DNA of 13,032 bases from Tidjanibacter sp. (lineage in GTDB: Bacteria > Bacteroidota > Bacteroidia > Bacteroidales > Rikenellaceae): the NCBI GenBank assembly GCA_017628675.1, contig JAGBYS010000163.1, positions 1-13,032 on the forward strand. The letters are read 5' to 3'. Position numbers and translations under genes: made by a program. The notes under the pieces were generated by a model. It was given only the letters and a program-made list of their open reading frames with translations, searched no databases and was not told where the DNA came from. Positions 1 to 7,091 of the stretch are shown here, piece by piece. Position 1 is the stretch's first letter; each line of letters opens with the position of its first letter.

Positions 1-1110
1 ATCTCGGGCCAGGTACATACGATCTCGGCTGCACGAGGTGCACCAGTGTTCTCCTGGATGTCGGCGAGCCACCAAGTGTCGATAATCTTACCATTGCCAT
101 CCTTCTTGTACTCAACGGTCACCCAGTCGATCTCCTCGCCACGCACACCGCTGGTGAAGTCGTAGCACTTGAACTCGGCACTACCATAGAGCATCTGCTC
201 GTTGCGGCTGTCGCCACCCCAGTCGGTTGCGGTTGCGACATCGACATTGATTACACAGTAGCTGAGGCCCCAATCCTGCTGTGCGGTAGCATTGTGATTG
301 AACTCAGCGCCGATGCCGCCCCAGAAGTCGATAACTTTCACACCGCTATTGGCGGGCTGAATTACGAAGAACTGACGGAAGGCGCTCTTGGCACCACCCT
401 CGAACTCATAGCCCTCGGGAGCGTTGTAGGTGCAGCATACAAGTGCCCTACGCTCTGCGCCGGTGTTATTCTCAGTAGCGGTTGCAAGAAGGTGGGTCGA
501 GTTGAACTTACCATCTGCATTTTTGCTATACTCAACGGTGAGCCAATCAACAATGGGGGCAGCTGCGCCACCATCGCGGCACTCAATGACAACGCTGCCA
601 TAGAGCTCCTGCTCGTTGTTCTTGTTGTCACCCCAGCTCTCGGCATAGATACCGTTGACGGTGATTACGCAGTAGCCAAGGCTCAGTTTGTCTGCACCTG
701 CGCCCGAAATTGTCTTGTCACCAATGCCGCCGTAGAAGCCGAGGGTCTTGGTAGTTGTGAAGCCCTGCTGGGTTACGGTCACGCTCTTGGTCTTGCAAGC
801 CTCGGTTACGAGGTAGCCATCAACATCGGGGAAGGTTGCGGTAACGGTTGCGCTACGCTGCTCCTCGCTCTCGTTGGGCTGTACGGTCATAAACCAGTGG
901 GTATTGCCGTCGGTGCGGTAGGAGACGGTGAGCCAATCGGCCTCCAGACCGGTTGCGTTGTCGATGCACTCGAAGGCGACGCCGGTGTAGTAGTGGGCAT
1001 TTGCTGCACCCTCTTTGGTTACCCAGTCGGCGCCGGTGTCACGGGTCTGTGCATACCAGTAGCCACCATCTTTGTCGGTCACGCCCTCGTGGGAGATGAG
1101 CAGCGAGGCG
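1..1110 (-). repeat. Three tandem BACON-like protein repeats
   Basis: Unit 1 lies at about 762-1110, unit 2 at 348-752 and unit 3 at 1-341 (incomplete). Aligned blocks in units 2 and 3 are FYGGIG/FWGGIG, LGYCVITV/LSYCVINV, NEQELYGSVVIEC/NEQMLYGSAEFKC, DWLTVEY/DWVTVEY and ENNTGAERRA/QENTGAPRAA. Unit 1 is more diverged (YYTGVAFEC, DWLTVSY, NESEEQRSA). Units 2 and 3 look like a recent duplication. DNA identity is patchy, not a perfect repeat. Confidence 0.75.
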
Positions 1111-1256
1111 GCATTCAGGTCGCCAGTGTACTGCAACTCGCCCTTGATGGCCGAAATCTCAACACGGCTGGTAGCCTTCTCAACATCGAGTTTCACATTT
1201 TTGAGGGTGTTGTTGGCGAACACTACGGGAGTGGTCGAAGGTGTAGATGGCCACAT
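1..1256 (-). CDS. BACON-like repeat region, C-terminal part of the same frameshifted gene (runs off the left edge)
   Basis: This minus-strand frame is open from 1262 to the window edge, about 420 residues. The first in-frame ATG (1254-1256) has a stop codon two codons before it (TAA at 1263-1265) and no signal peptide, so this is not a natural start. The segment continues the fimbrillin-like lipoprotein: a linker (VVFANNTLKNVKLDVEKATS), then three related units of about 115-135 residues. Each holds a DW-L/V-TV block, N-E/T-G-x-x-R or a similar turn, and a V-x-QP/QQG strand (SVTVTQQG, FFVIQPAN). This pattern is like BACON domains, which are beta-sandwiches frequent in Bacteroidetes surface proteins and thought to bind glycans or mucin. 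The third unit is cut by the edge. If intact, the full protein would exceed 700 residues and project from the cell surface. Confidence 0.75.
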   Translation of the reverse strand, partial: MWPSTPSTTPVVFANNTLKNVKLDVEKATSRVEISAIKGELQYTGDLNAASLLISHEGVTDKDGGYWYAQTRDTGADWVTKEGAANAHYYTGVAFECIDNATGLEADWLTVSYRTDGNTHWFMTVQPNESEEQRSATVTATFPDVDGYLVTEACKTKSVTVTQQGFTTTKTLGFYGGIGDKTISGAGADKLSLGYCVITVNGIYAESWGDNKNNEQELYGSVVIECRDGGAAAPIVDWLTVEYSKNADGKFNSTHLLATATENNTGAERRALVCCTYNAPEGYEFEGGAKSAFRQFFVIQPANSGVKVIDFWGGIGAEFNHNATAQQDWGLSYCVINVDVATATDWGGDSRNEQMLYGSAEFKCYDFTSGVRGEEIDWVTVEYKKDGNGKIIDTWWLADIQENTGAPRAAEIVCTWPE

Positions 1257-2121
1257 CGGTAGTTACAACATATTTGTAGCCGCCAATGCTCAGTGCGGGA
1301 ACGGTCATATAGATACCCTTGCTCGAGGCTGCGTCGGTAGCCGAGAGGGCCATAGGAGCCTGAAGGGTAGTGGTAATGCTCTTCGAGGTTGCGTCCCAGA
1401 AGATGGTGCACTCGTCCGAGAAGGCAGTACCTGCATCATTTGCCCAATATTTGTAACCATTCTCCGAGTCGTAGTACTCTGCGAAGTTGTAGGCGATAGC
1501 TGCGCCGCCACCTGCAAGGGCCTTGTCGCTCGAAATGAGCTCCACTTTCTTAACCTGCTCTGCGGCATAGGTGCCCTCTGCGGAGTAGATGAGATAGCGC
1601 ATAATGGTACCCACGATGTTCATATTGGCGGTGTACTCGCCCTCGCCCTCGGTAACATCGGTCTGCTCACCAACAAGGCGGAGGTAATCTTTGTTCATAG
1701 CGCCGGCTGCGGCCTGGGTCTGGTTGGAGGTGTAGTTGAACTCAACTTTGCGTGCCGAGCAACCATTGTAGCCGGTGTTGGAGTTATAGGCGAGCCACAG
1801 GGTGCTACCTACGGGAATGGAGGTGTAGTTGAGCGTTGCGGTGTAGCCATCTTCGCTAACGGTAGCGGTTGCTTCCTCGCGCTGTTCGTAGGAGTAGTTG
1901 TCGGCCTCGTCGATATACCAAGCGGTCACCTGGTCGTTTGCCTCCCATTTGATGCTCTCGCCATCGGCAAGGATTGCACGGGTGGCCTCGCCAAGCTGTG
2001 CCTTAACGGTGATGCCCTGAGTAGCATCGGGAGTGATGTTCTCCTCGGGTTCGTTTGTACAAGCAGTGAGTGCGGCTACGCCTGCTACCACTGCAAACAT
2101 CATCTTAAAAATCTTTTTCAT
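1180..2121 (-). CDS. Fimbrillin-like lipoprotein, N-terminal part of a frameshifted gene
   Basis: This frame encodes 313 residues. The lipobox has Cys21 (AALTAC), followed by the acidic TNEPEEN typical of surface-exported Bacteroidetes lipoproteins. ATRAILADGESIKWEANDQV and the segments around TLWLAYNSN resemble Mfa-like/fimbrillin domains. A second similar beta-rich lobe covers about 150-290 and ends VVTTDVAIYTF. After that the frame yields an atypical tail (HSRSVRQQHPQKCETRC) and a TGA at 1180-1182. The expected continuation (VVFANNTLKNVKLDVEKA) is in the next frame. One base too many near 1227-1262 is the simplest explanation: dropping one G of the GGG at 1227-1229 joins TFDHS directly to VVFANNTL. 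The start is clear, 43 bp after the small gene. This is a true mutation, a rare programmed shift or a sequencing error; I cannot tell which. Confidence 0.85.
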   Translation of the reverse strand: MKKIFKMMFAVVAGVAALTACTNEPEENITPDATQGITVKAQLGEATRAILADGESIKWEANDQVTAWYIDEADNYSYEQREEATATVSEDGYTATLNYTSIPVGSTLWLAYNSNTGYNGCSARKVEFNYTSNQTQAAAGAMNKDYLRLVGEQTDVTEGEGEYTANMNIVGTIMRYLIYSAEGTYAAEQVKKVELISSDKALAGGGAAIAYNFAEYYDSENGYKYWANDAGTAFSDECTIFWDATSKSITTTLQAPMALSATDAASSKGIYMTVPALSIGGYKYVVTTDVAIYTFDHSRSVRQQHPQKCETRC

Positions 2122-2164
2122 AGTTTTTCTTTGTGTCGTTTTAGTTTAACAGTGATGTGTTGTT

Positions 2165-2317
2165 TTAGCTCCACTGGTCGTCTTCGGTTACAACATAGTC
2201 GAAGTCGCCCTGGCCGCCAACCTCGTACCAGAGTTTCTCGCCGCTGACGGCAATGCCATTCTCAACGGTCAACTGCTCCTCGTGTAGTGCGGGAGAGAGA
2301 TAAGTTTTCTTGTTCAT
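2165..2317 (-). CDS. Small 50-residue protein of unknown function
   Basis: ATG at 2315-2317 and TAA at 2165-2167 define a 50-residue frame. It begins MNKKTYLSPALHEEQLTVEN, continues GIAVSGEKLWYEV and ends in an acidic aromatic tail, DFDYVVTEDDQWS. It lacks a signal peptide and membrane segment. The gaps are 40 bp after GH128 and 43 bp before the lipoprotein, and its start context (A-rich, then ACTATG) matches other genes in the operon, so it is likely translated. Bacteroidales genomes encode many short proteins of the form K-K-x-Y-x-x-P ... x-x-SG, often beside surface lipoproteins, and this resembles them (from memory; no function known to me). I cannot assign a role. Confidence 0.7.
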   Translation of the reverse strand: MNKKTYLSPALHEEQLTVENGIAVSGEKLWYEVGGQGDFDYVVTEDDQWS

Positions 2318-2357
2318 AGTTTGTTTAGAGTTGTTAAATTGTTGATATTATTTTGGT

Positions 2358-3695
2358 CTATTTTGCTTTTCTCAGGCAGAACCAGTTGAAGTTAGCCCTA
2401 CCGCCCACGAGGCTCACACGCAGAATGTGGCGGCCCTTGGCGAGGGTGATTTTGTCGGTCTTGTCGGTCTTCCAGGCGTCCTCCGAGCCGGTGGCTGTGA
2501 AGGTCTTGGTGGCAACCTTCTGGCCGTCGATCTCGAAGTCAAAGGTGCCATCTACGAGGTTGGCATAGCGAGCCAGAAGCTCATAGTCGCCATCCTCCTC
2601 GACCTCGATGCCATACTCAACCCACATAAAGGTGGCGAAGAAGTCACACAGCACCACGGGGCCTGTAACATCGCTCGAAGACTTAATCTTGGGGGTATTT
2701 TGCCACTCCTTGCTCTCGGCCAGCGCCTCGGCATTGTTGGAGCGGTAGTGTGCAGCGGGGAAGGCCTCGCTGGTGGGGTAGTAGCAGTTCTTGTCGAAGG
2801 TGGAGAAGTAGACATACTCGGCGCCCAGCTCGGTCAGAGCGGGCTCCTTGGCGTTGGTGTTCAGCAGGCTGATGGCCTTCCAGTCGCCTGAGCCACGGAC
2901 CATAAACCACGAGTAGCCACCCACCTTGTCGTCGCACTCCATAAAGTTCAGAACATCGGCCATATAGCGCTGCTGCTGGGCCACATCGTTGGTGATGCCG
3001 CTACCTGCGTGGCAGAACTCGGTCATATAGATGGGCTTGCCATACTTGTCGAACAGGCGCACGAAACTCTTGAGCGACTCGCCCGAGGGCATATAGCAGT
3101 GGATGGCGATGCCGTCCACATCGTCGAGGCTCACACCGGGCTGCGAGAAGAACTCATCGAGCCACTTGATGGGGTCGTGGTAGCCCGAGAGGGTGCCGTA
3201 GTTCACGGCAGGGGAGATGAGCTTGTAGCCGGTCTGCTGGGCAAACTGCTTCAGCTCGGGCCAGTAGGAGGCTGCGACCTCGGGGGTCATATTGGCCTGG
3301 TCGGTGAGGTTGGGCTCATTGTAGGCGAGGATGAACTGTGCATCCTCGGGATAGGCCTCCTTGTAGGCCCTCATCTCGCCCGCACCAAAGTGGTTATTCC
3401 AAGCCATTGGGTAGAAGGCCATATTGTTCTCGTGCATAATGCGGGCCATAGGCACGCTTGCACCCCAGTTGTACTGCCAGCACACGCCGGGAGCCAAGAG
3501 GGTGATGTCGCTCTCGAGCTGCATAGGGCCGCTAATGCCACGCTTGGCGCTGCGTGCCTGACGCATAGTGTATTCCATTGTGAGGTTCTCGAGCTCCTCG
3601 TCGTTGCCGTCACCGCTGCCACCAAGGTCGATGACATTGCAGCTCCAGAGTGTCGCAGTGGCCAAAAGTGCCAGAATATACTTACTCATTTTCAT
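2358..3695 (-). CDS. GH128 beta-1,3-glucanase with C-terminal CBM6-like domain, lipoprotein
   Basis: A 445-residue lipoprotein (lipobox Cys19, LWSC, followed by an acidic stretch). Residues ~60-295 match the Asl1-like glycosyl hydrolase catalytic core (GH128, clan GH-A barrel). FILAYNEPNL places the acid/base at Glu127, and a QANMTPEVAASYWPEL block follows. GIAIHCY lies near 195-201, IYMTEF gives nucleophile Glu226, and GGYSWFMVR and ALTELGAEYV close the barrel. Residues ~308-445 look like a CBM6-type beta-sandwich: WVEYGIEVEEDGDYELLARY, DGTFDFEIDGQKV, LAKGRHILRVSL and terminal NFNWFCLRK. GH128 enzymes act on beta-1,3-glucan, which agrees with the adjacent GH16 and GH3. The start could also be the third codon (MSKY), with the same signal peptide. 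It is probably surface-exposed, with the CBM holding insoluble glucan. Confidence 0.88.
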   Translation of the reverse strand: MKMSKYILALLATATLWSCNVIDLGGSGDGNDEELENLTMEYTMRQARSAKRGISGPMQLESDITLLAPGVCWQYNWGASVPMARIMHENNMAFYPMAWNNHFGAGEMRAYKEAYPEDAQFILAYNEPNLTDQANMTPEVAASYWPELKQFAQQTGYKLISPAVNYGTLSGYHDPIKWLDEFFSQPGVSLDDVDGIAIHCYMPSGESLKSFVRLFDKYGKPIYMTEFCHAGSGITNDVAQQQRYMADVLNFMECDDKVGGYSWFMVRGSGDWKAISLLNTNAKEPALTELGAEYVYFSTFDKNCYYPTSEAFPAAHYRSNNAEALAESKEWQNTPKIKSSSDVTGPVVLCDFFATFMWVEYGIEVEEDGDYELLARYANLVDGTFDFEIDGQKVATKTFTATGSEDAWKTDKTDKITLAKGRHILRVSLVGGRANFNWFCLRKAK

Positions 3696-3707
3696 ATCTT
3701 TACAGCA

Positions 3708-4637
3708 TTATTTCTGATAAACTCTCACATAGTCTACATACATCTTGGCCTGGTCGCCCTCGTTGGGGAGTGCGGTGATACCCGAGGCGTTGAGGATGCC
3801 GGTGAAGCGGCCGCCCACAGCGAGGTTGAAGAGGATGAAGTGGTCGTGGTGGAAGTAGAGGCCCGTTGCCCACTCGTCGTCGGTGCCCTCAATGCCCATC
3901 TCGTAGTAGGGTGCATTGCCGGGATATTTGTCCAAGTCGAGGTACATCTTGATGCTCTTCTCGTCCCAGATGAGGGTGTAGAGGTGGAATTGGCCATCCT
4001 GCAGCGAGTAGGGGGCATTGGACGACTTGGCATAGTTGGGATAGGCGTTATTCTTGTAGAAGCCCCAGTGGCAGGCGCCATTGAAGAAGGTCTCCTGTGT
4101 GCCTGTGGCAATGCCGTGGGAGTTGCCCATCTCGAGGATGTCGATCTCGCCGCAGCGGGGCCAACCCACCTGGGAGTAGTCGTTGCCCATCATCCAGTAG
4201 GCGGGCCAGAGGCCGTTGGCAGTCTTGGGGAGCATAATGTAGGCCTCCACCTTGCCGTGGGTGAAGGCTTTTTTGTGCATAGAGTTCACCCTACCCGAGG
4301 TGAAGCTCTTGCCCGAGAAGTTCTCCCTGCGTGCGGTGAGGGTCAGACAGCGACGACCGCTTGTGGGTTCCTCCTCGATGGCCACATTCTCCTCGCGGTA
4401 GTACTGCAACTCGGCATTACCGCCACCATTGCCATTGACCTCGATGTTCCAGCACTCCCTGTCGAGAGCCTCGCCATCGAACAGATCTTGCCAAACGAGT
4501 TTGTAGCCATCCTTCTCGCCCGAGCCCTCCTGTGTGGGGTACTTCGAGTCGTTGGGTGTTTCGTTGCCACCGATGGGGGCGTCACACGAGCTGAACATCA
4601 TTGCCGAAGCAATGAGCATCATAAATGTCTTTACCAT
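3708..4637 (-). CDS. GH16 endo-beta-1,3-glucanase (laminarinase type), lipoprotein
   Basis: A 309-residue retaining endoglucanase, predicted to cut beta-1,3- or mixed 1,3/1,4-glucans at the cell surface. Lipobox Cys18 (MFSSC) is followed by a short polar linker. The GH16 jelly-roll covers about 45-309: KLVWQDLFDG at the start, NAELQYY at 74-80, GLWPAYWMMG at 142-151 and the catalytic GEIDILEMG at 163-171. Glu164 is the nucleophile, Asp166 the assisting residue and Glu169 the acid/base. The extra residue in the E-x-D-x-x-E spacing marks the laminarinase-type beta-bulge (as in GH16_3), which excludes kappa-carrageenase-like short forms less surely than it excludes lichenases. The domain ends with the usual MYVDYVRVYQK. 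No CBM is attached. It stops 12 bp before the GH128 start, so the two are probably co-translated. Alternative substrates within GH16 cannot be fully excluded. Confidence 0.93.
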   Translation of the reverse strand: MVKTFMMLIASAMMFSSCDAPIGGNETPNDSKYPTQEGSGEKDGYKLVWQDLFDGEALDRECWNIEVNGNGGGNAELQYYREENVAIEEEPTSGRRCLTLTARRENFSGKSFTSGRVNSMHKKAFTHGKVEAYIMLPKTANGLWPAYWMMGNDYSQVGWPRCGEIDILEMGNSHGIATGTQETFFNGACHWGFYKNNAYPNYAKSSNAPYSLQDGQFHLYTLIWDEKSIKMYLDLDKYPGNAPYYEMGIEGTDDEWATGLYFHHDHFILFNLAVGGRFTGILNASGITALPNEGDQAKMYVDYVRVYQK

Positions 4638-4684
4638 AGTTTTCTTTCGTTTATACTTGATTTACTCTCTTTTCTGATTTGTGG

Positions 4685-4710
4685 CTTGGAGGGGTTTCAA
4701 TCCCTCCAAG
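4685..4710 (-). promoter_or_regulatory. Intercistronic stem-loop between SGBP and GH16 genes
   Basis: A perfect 9-bp stem, CTTGGAGGG (4702-4710 on the minus strand) pairing with CCCTCCAAG (4685-4693), encloses an 8-nt loop in the 100-bp gap, 27 nt after the SGBP stop. No T-tract follows on the minus strand (CCACAAATC), so it is not a classical terminator. A partial terminator, RNase-processing barrier or mRNA stabiliser is plausible. Confidence 0.5.
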
Positions 4711-4737
4711 TCTATGGTTTCTACAAAGTAGCCCTAA

Positions 4738-5487
4738 TTATTTTGCGGGTTTGTAGATGAAGCAAGCGTCGAGGTTGAGAGCACCCGAAGCACCGCTCAG
4801 AACAGCCATTACATTGTGGCCACCGGTGGGGATTACATCAACATTGTTGCCGGGAACCGAACCAGCACCCAGAGCCGAAGTCCAGAGCAGACCGTTGTTG
4901 GTGAAGTAGGTCATAGGAACCTCAATGGCGTGCCACTCACCGTCGCGAGCGAAGCCGTAAACGCCATCAACATCAACTGCCAATTTAGCCTCAGCACCAC
5001 CGTCGCTGTAGAATACGAACTCGTGGGTAGCAGCATCCTGCGACTTCATAGCAAGGTGAAGAACATAGTCTGCGGGGTTAGCGGTGATGTCAGCCAACTT
5101 GGTGAGTTTAGCGGGATCGTAGCAGCAGAAACCTGCACCCGACCAACCTACCGAACCTACCTGGAGAGCAACCCAGCCCTCTACCTCGCCGAAGTAGTTG
5201 GGACCGGTCGAAGTACCTGCCACATAGGTGTTCTCCCAAATCCAGAGGTGGGTGTTGAAGTCGTCAACGCGCAGATCGGCAGCAACCTTGTTCTCGATGT
5301 GACCATAGGTTACAGCGTCCATAACGATGGGATAGTAGTCGCTACCTTTCAAGCAGGCGGGAAGCTCCACGGGCTCGGGGCCGGGGCCGGGAACATCGGG
5401 ACCGGGACCAGGCTCGGGACCAGGAGTAGGCTCGTTACAAGCGAAAACCATAGCAGCCATAGCTGCAATTGCAAAAAACTTTTTCAT
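4738..5487 (-). CDS. Putative surface glycan-binding lipoprotein (SGBP) with Gly/Pro linker
   Basis: The start at 5487 (MKKFFAIAAM) is chosen because it opens a lipoprotein signal peptide with Cys17 (MVFAC). An upstream in-frame ATG at 5541 would add 18 residues before the signal and overlap the SusD stop codon. The 249-residue product has an extended low-complexity linker of Pro, Gly and acidic residues (about 18-43), then a domain of roughly 200 residues rich in Trp, Tyr and Phe, presumably a beta-sandwich. I do not recognise a named family in it. Position directly after SusD, lipidation and a rigid linker match the SusE/F-like SGBPs of PULs, which hold polysaccharide at the cell surface. 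Codon use differs from its neighbours, with many GGT, GCT and GTT codons and both arginines CGC, which suggests higher expression or a separate origin. It is followed by a 100-bp gap containing a stem-loop. Confidence 0.8.
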   Translation of the reverse strand: MKKFFAIAAMAAMVFACNEPTPGPEPGPGPDVPGPGPEPVELPACLKGSDYYPIVMDAVTYGHIENKVAADLRVDDFNTHLWIWENTYVAGTSTGPNYFGEVEGWVALQVGSVGWSGAGFCCYDPAKLTKLADITANPADYVLHLAMKSQDAATHEFVFYSDGGAEAKLAVDVDGVYGFARDGEWHAIEVPMTYFTNNGLLWTSALGAGSVPGNNVDVIPTGGHNVMAVLSGASGALNLDACFIYKPAK

Positions 5488-5540
5488 AGTGTTAAGTGTT
5501 TTTTGGTTAATAAATAAGGGTTTATTGAAAATTGTTTGCA

Positions 5541-7073
5541 TTAGTTGTATCCGTAGTTCTGTTCGAGGCCGCCCAGACGCACCTCCTCCGAGGGGATGGG
5601 CATCAGTTCGTGTTTGCCCTCTACGAAGTCGGCCATCTCGGCACCCTCATTGGCGCTATACTTGGCCTTGTAGGCGTTCATAGTCTTGCCGGCAATGCCC
5701 CAACGACACAGGTCGAACCAGCGGTGGCCCTCCATTGCGAGCTCCACCCTGCGCTCGTGGCGCAGAGCCTCGCGAGTGGCCTCGGCGATGGGAGCAAGGC
5801 CCACGCGTGCACGCACCATATCGATATATGTCTTGGCTCCACTCGTATCACCCATCTCAATCAAGGCCTCGGCGTACATCAGAAGCACATCCGAGTAGCG
5901 AATCTCCTTGCGGTTGATGGGGGCACGGGTGGCGTGCGAGAGGGCGATGTAGCTGCCGTCGACATCCTGCAGCGCATACTTGCGGCTCATATAGCGGCTG
6001 CCGAGATAGATCTCCTGTGCGGGGGTCTCAATCTGTGCATCGGTGGGGTTGATGATGGTGAAATCCCTGCGGGGGTCGCCCTCCTCATACTCGTTGTAGA
6101 GGTCCTGGGAGGGTTTGTTGAAGCCCCAGCCTGCATTGCCACCACAGAGCACCGTGGAGCGCGAGCGGGTGAGAATCACGGTGAAGGTACCGCGGGTGAA
6201 ACCGTTGCCCTCGCCATAGTCGCTGGTGGGGTCCTCGGCATACTGAATCTCAAAGACCGACTCGGGGCCGTTCTCGCCCGAGAGATAGAAGTTGTCCATA
6301 TAGTTGGCATTGAGCGAGTACTCGCCCGAGGTGATGACCTTCTCTCCCCAGTGTTTAGCCTCGCTGTAGTTGCCACAGTAGAGGTACACCTTCATCAGGA
6401 GGGCCTGTGCGGCACCCTTGGTCACACGACCAAGCTCCTCGGCGGTCATCTTGCTCTTCTCAACGAGCAATCCCTCTGCCTCCTTGAGCTCTTTGAGGAT
6501 GAAGTCATAAACCTGCTCGGCCGTAGCGCGAGGCTGCTTCCAACCCTCCGAAGAGTCGATCACAAAGTCCACCAGAGGTACGCCTCCATACATCCTCACA
6601 AGGCGGAAGTAGTAGAAGGCCCTGAGGAACTTAACCTCGCCCACATAGCGGTTGCGCATAGCCTCGTCCATCGCCTCGTCGAGTTCGAGGGTGGGGATGT
6701 AGGTAAGGGCGAAGTTACACCTGGAGATGCCCTGATACTGAGCCCTGTAGTAGTCCAAGAGGAGGGTGTTGCTGGCCACCGTCTTGAAGTTCTCGATGTC
6801 GTAGGCGTCGGCCATATCCGTGAGGTTCTGGCCACCCTTGACGGCGTCGTCCGAGGCGATGTCGCCCACAAACCACTCCGAGTAGTAGGTGTTGTTGTAC
6901 TCCCAAGCCATTGGGTAGTAGGCAGCATTGACTGCCTGGAGAGCTGTCTGGCCGCTGGTGAAGAAGTCGTCGAGCTCGGTCTTGCCGGGGCCGTCCTCTC
7001 GGAGCCAGTCGTTACATCCCGTAAGCAGGGTTGCCACAGCAACCACAGCCATTATGATTCTATATCTTTTCAT
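5541..7073 (-). CDS. SusD/RagB-family outer-membrane glycan-binding lipoprotein
   Basis: A 510-residue lipoprotein that would sit as a lid on the SusC barrel and capture glycan at the cell surface. The lipobox is LLTGC with Cys20, followed by an acidic NDWLRED stretch that fits a Bacteroidetes surface-export signal. SusD-family features include the N-terminal helix ending in NAAYYPMAW, TPR-like helices with RYVGEVKFLRAFYYFRLVRM, RRDFT in the middle, YSDVLLMYAEALIEMG, ERRVELAMEGHRWFDLCRW and a terminal HELMPIPSEEV...QNYGY block. The start was chosen for the signal peptide, and no good upstream alternative exists. It follows SusC by 18 bp and precedes the SGBP by 53 bp. Beta-1,3-glucan specificity is inferred from context only. 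Confidence 0.96.
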   Translation of the reverse strand: MKRYRIIMAVVAVATLLTGCNDWLREDGPGKTELDDFFTSGQTALQAVNAAYYPMAWEYNNTYYSEWFVGDIASDDAVKGGQNLTDMADAYDIENFKTVASNTLLLDYYRAQYQGISRCNFALTYIPTLELDEAMDEAMRNRYVGEVKFLRAFYYFRLVRMYGGVPLVDFVIDSSEGWKQPRATAEQVYDFILKELKEAEGLLVEKSKMTAEELGRVTKGAAQALLMKVYLYCGNYSEAKHWGEKVITSGEYSLNANYMDNFYLSGENGPESVFEIQYAEDPTSDYGEGNGFTRGTFTVILTRSRSTVLCGGNAGWGFNKPSQDLYNEYEEGDPRRDFTIINPTDAQIETPAQEIYLGSRYMSRKYALQDVDGSYIALSHATRAPINRKEIRYSDVLLMYAEALIEMGDTSGAKTYIDMVRARVGLAPIAEATREALRHERRVELAMEGHRWFDLCRWGIAGKTMNAYKAKYSANEGAEMADFVEGKHELMPIPSEEVRLGGLEQNYGYN

Positions 7074-7091
7074 TGTGTAGCACTCTAAAGT

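Noticed and set aside
294..1262. Plus-strand open frame antisense to the BACON-like region
   Set aside because: It shares codon boundaries with the minus-strand repeat frame, and only the minus-strand reading shows internal protein repeats.
3009..4760. Long plus-strand open frame (583 codons) antisense to GH128, GH16 and the gap between GH16 and SGBP
   Set aside because: Its product is low-information, with no signal peptide or recognisable motif. The minus strand encodes intact catalytic enzymes there, and codon bias of the real genes readily keeps the antisense frame open.
5370..5435. G+C-rich tandem-like DNA in the SGBP gene as a possible CRISPR or recombination repeat
   Set aside because: It encodes the Gly/Pro/acidic linker after the lipobox in frame, with no regular repeat-spacer structure.
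5488..5541. Upstream ATG at 5541 as the SGBP start
   Set aside because: It would place 18 non-hydrophobic residues ahead of a normal lipoprotein signal peptide and overlap the SusD stop codon. ATG at 5487 has the ACTATG context shared by neighbours.
3399..6918. Identical 16-mer CCAAGCCATTGGGTAG at 3399-3414 (GH128) and 6903-6918 (SusD)
   Set aside because: Both copies encode the same short peptide YPMAW in unrelated folds, and flanking sequence does not match. Chance plus shared codon preference is sufficient.
5532..7088. Plus-strand open frame (518 codons) antisense to SusD
   Set aside because: It mirrors a clear SusD gene almost end to end and has no recognisable domain.
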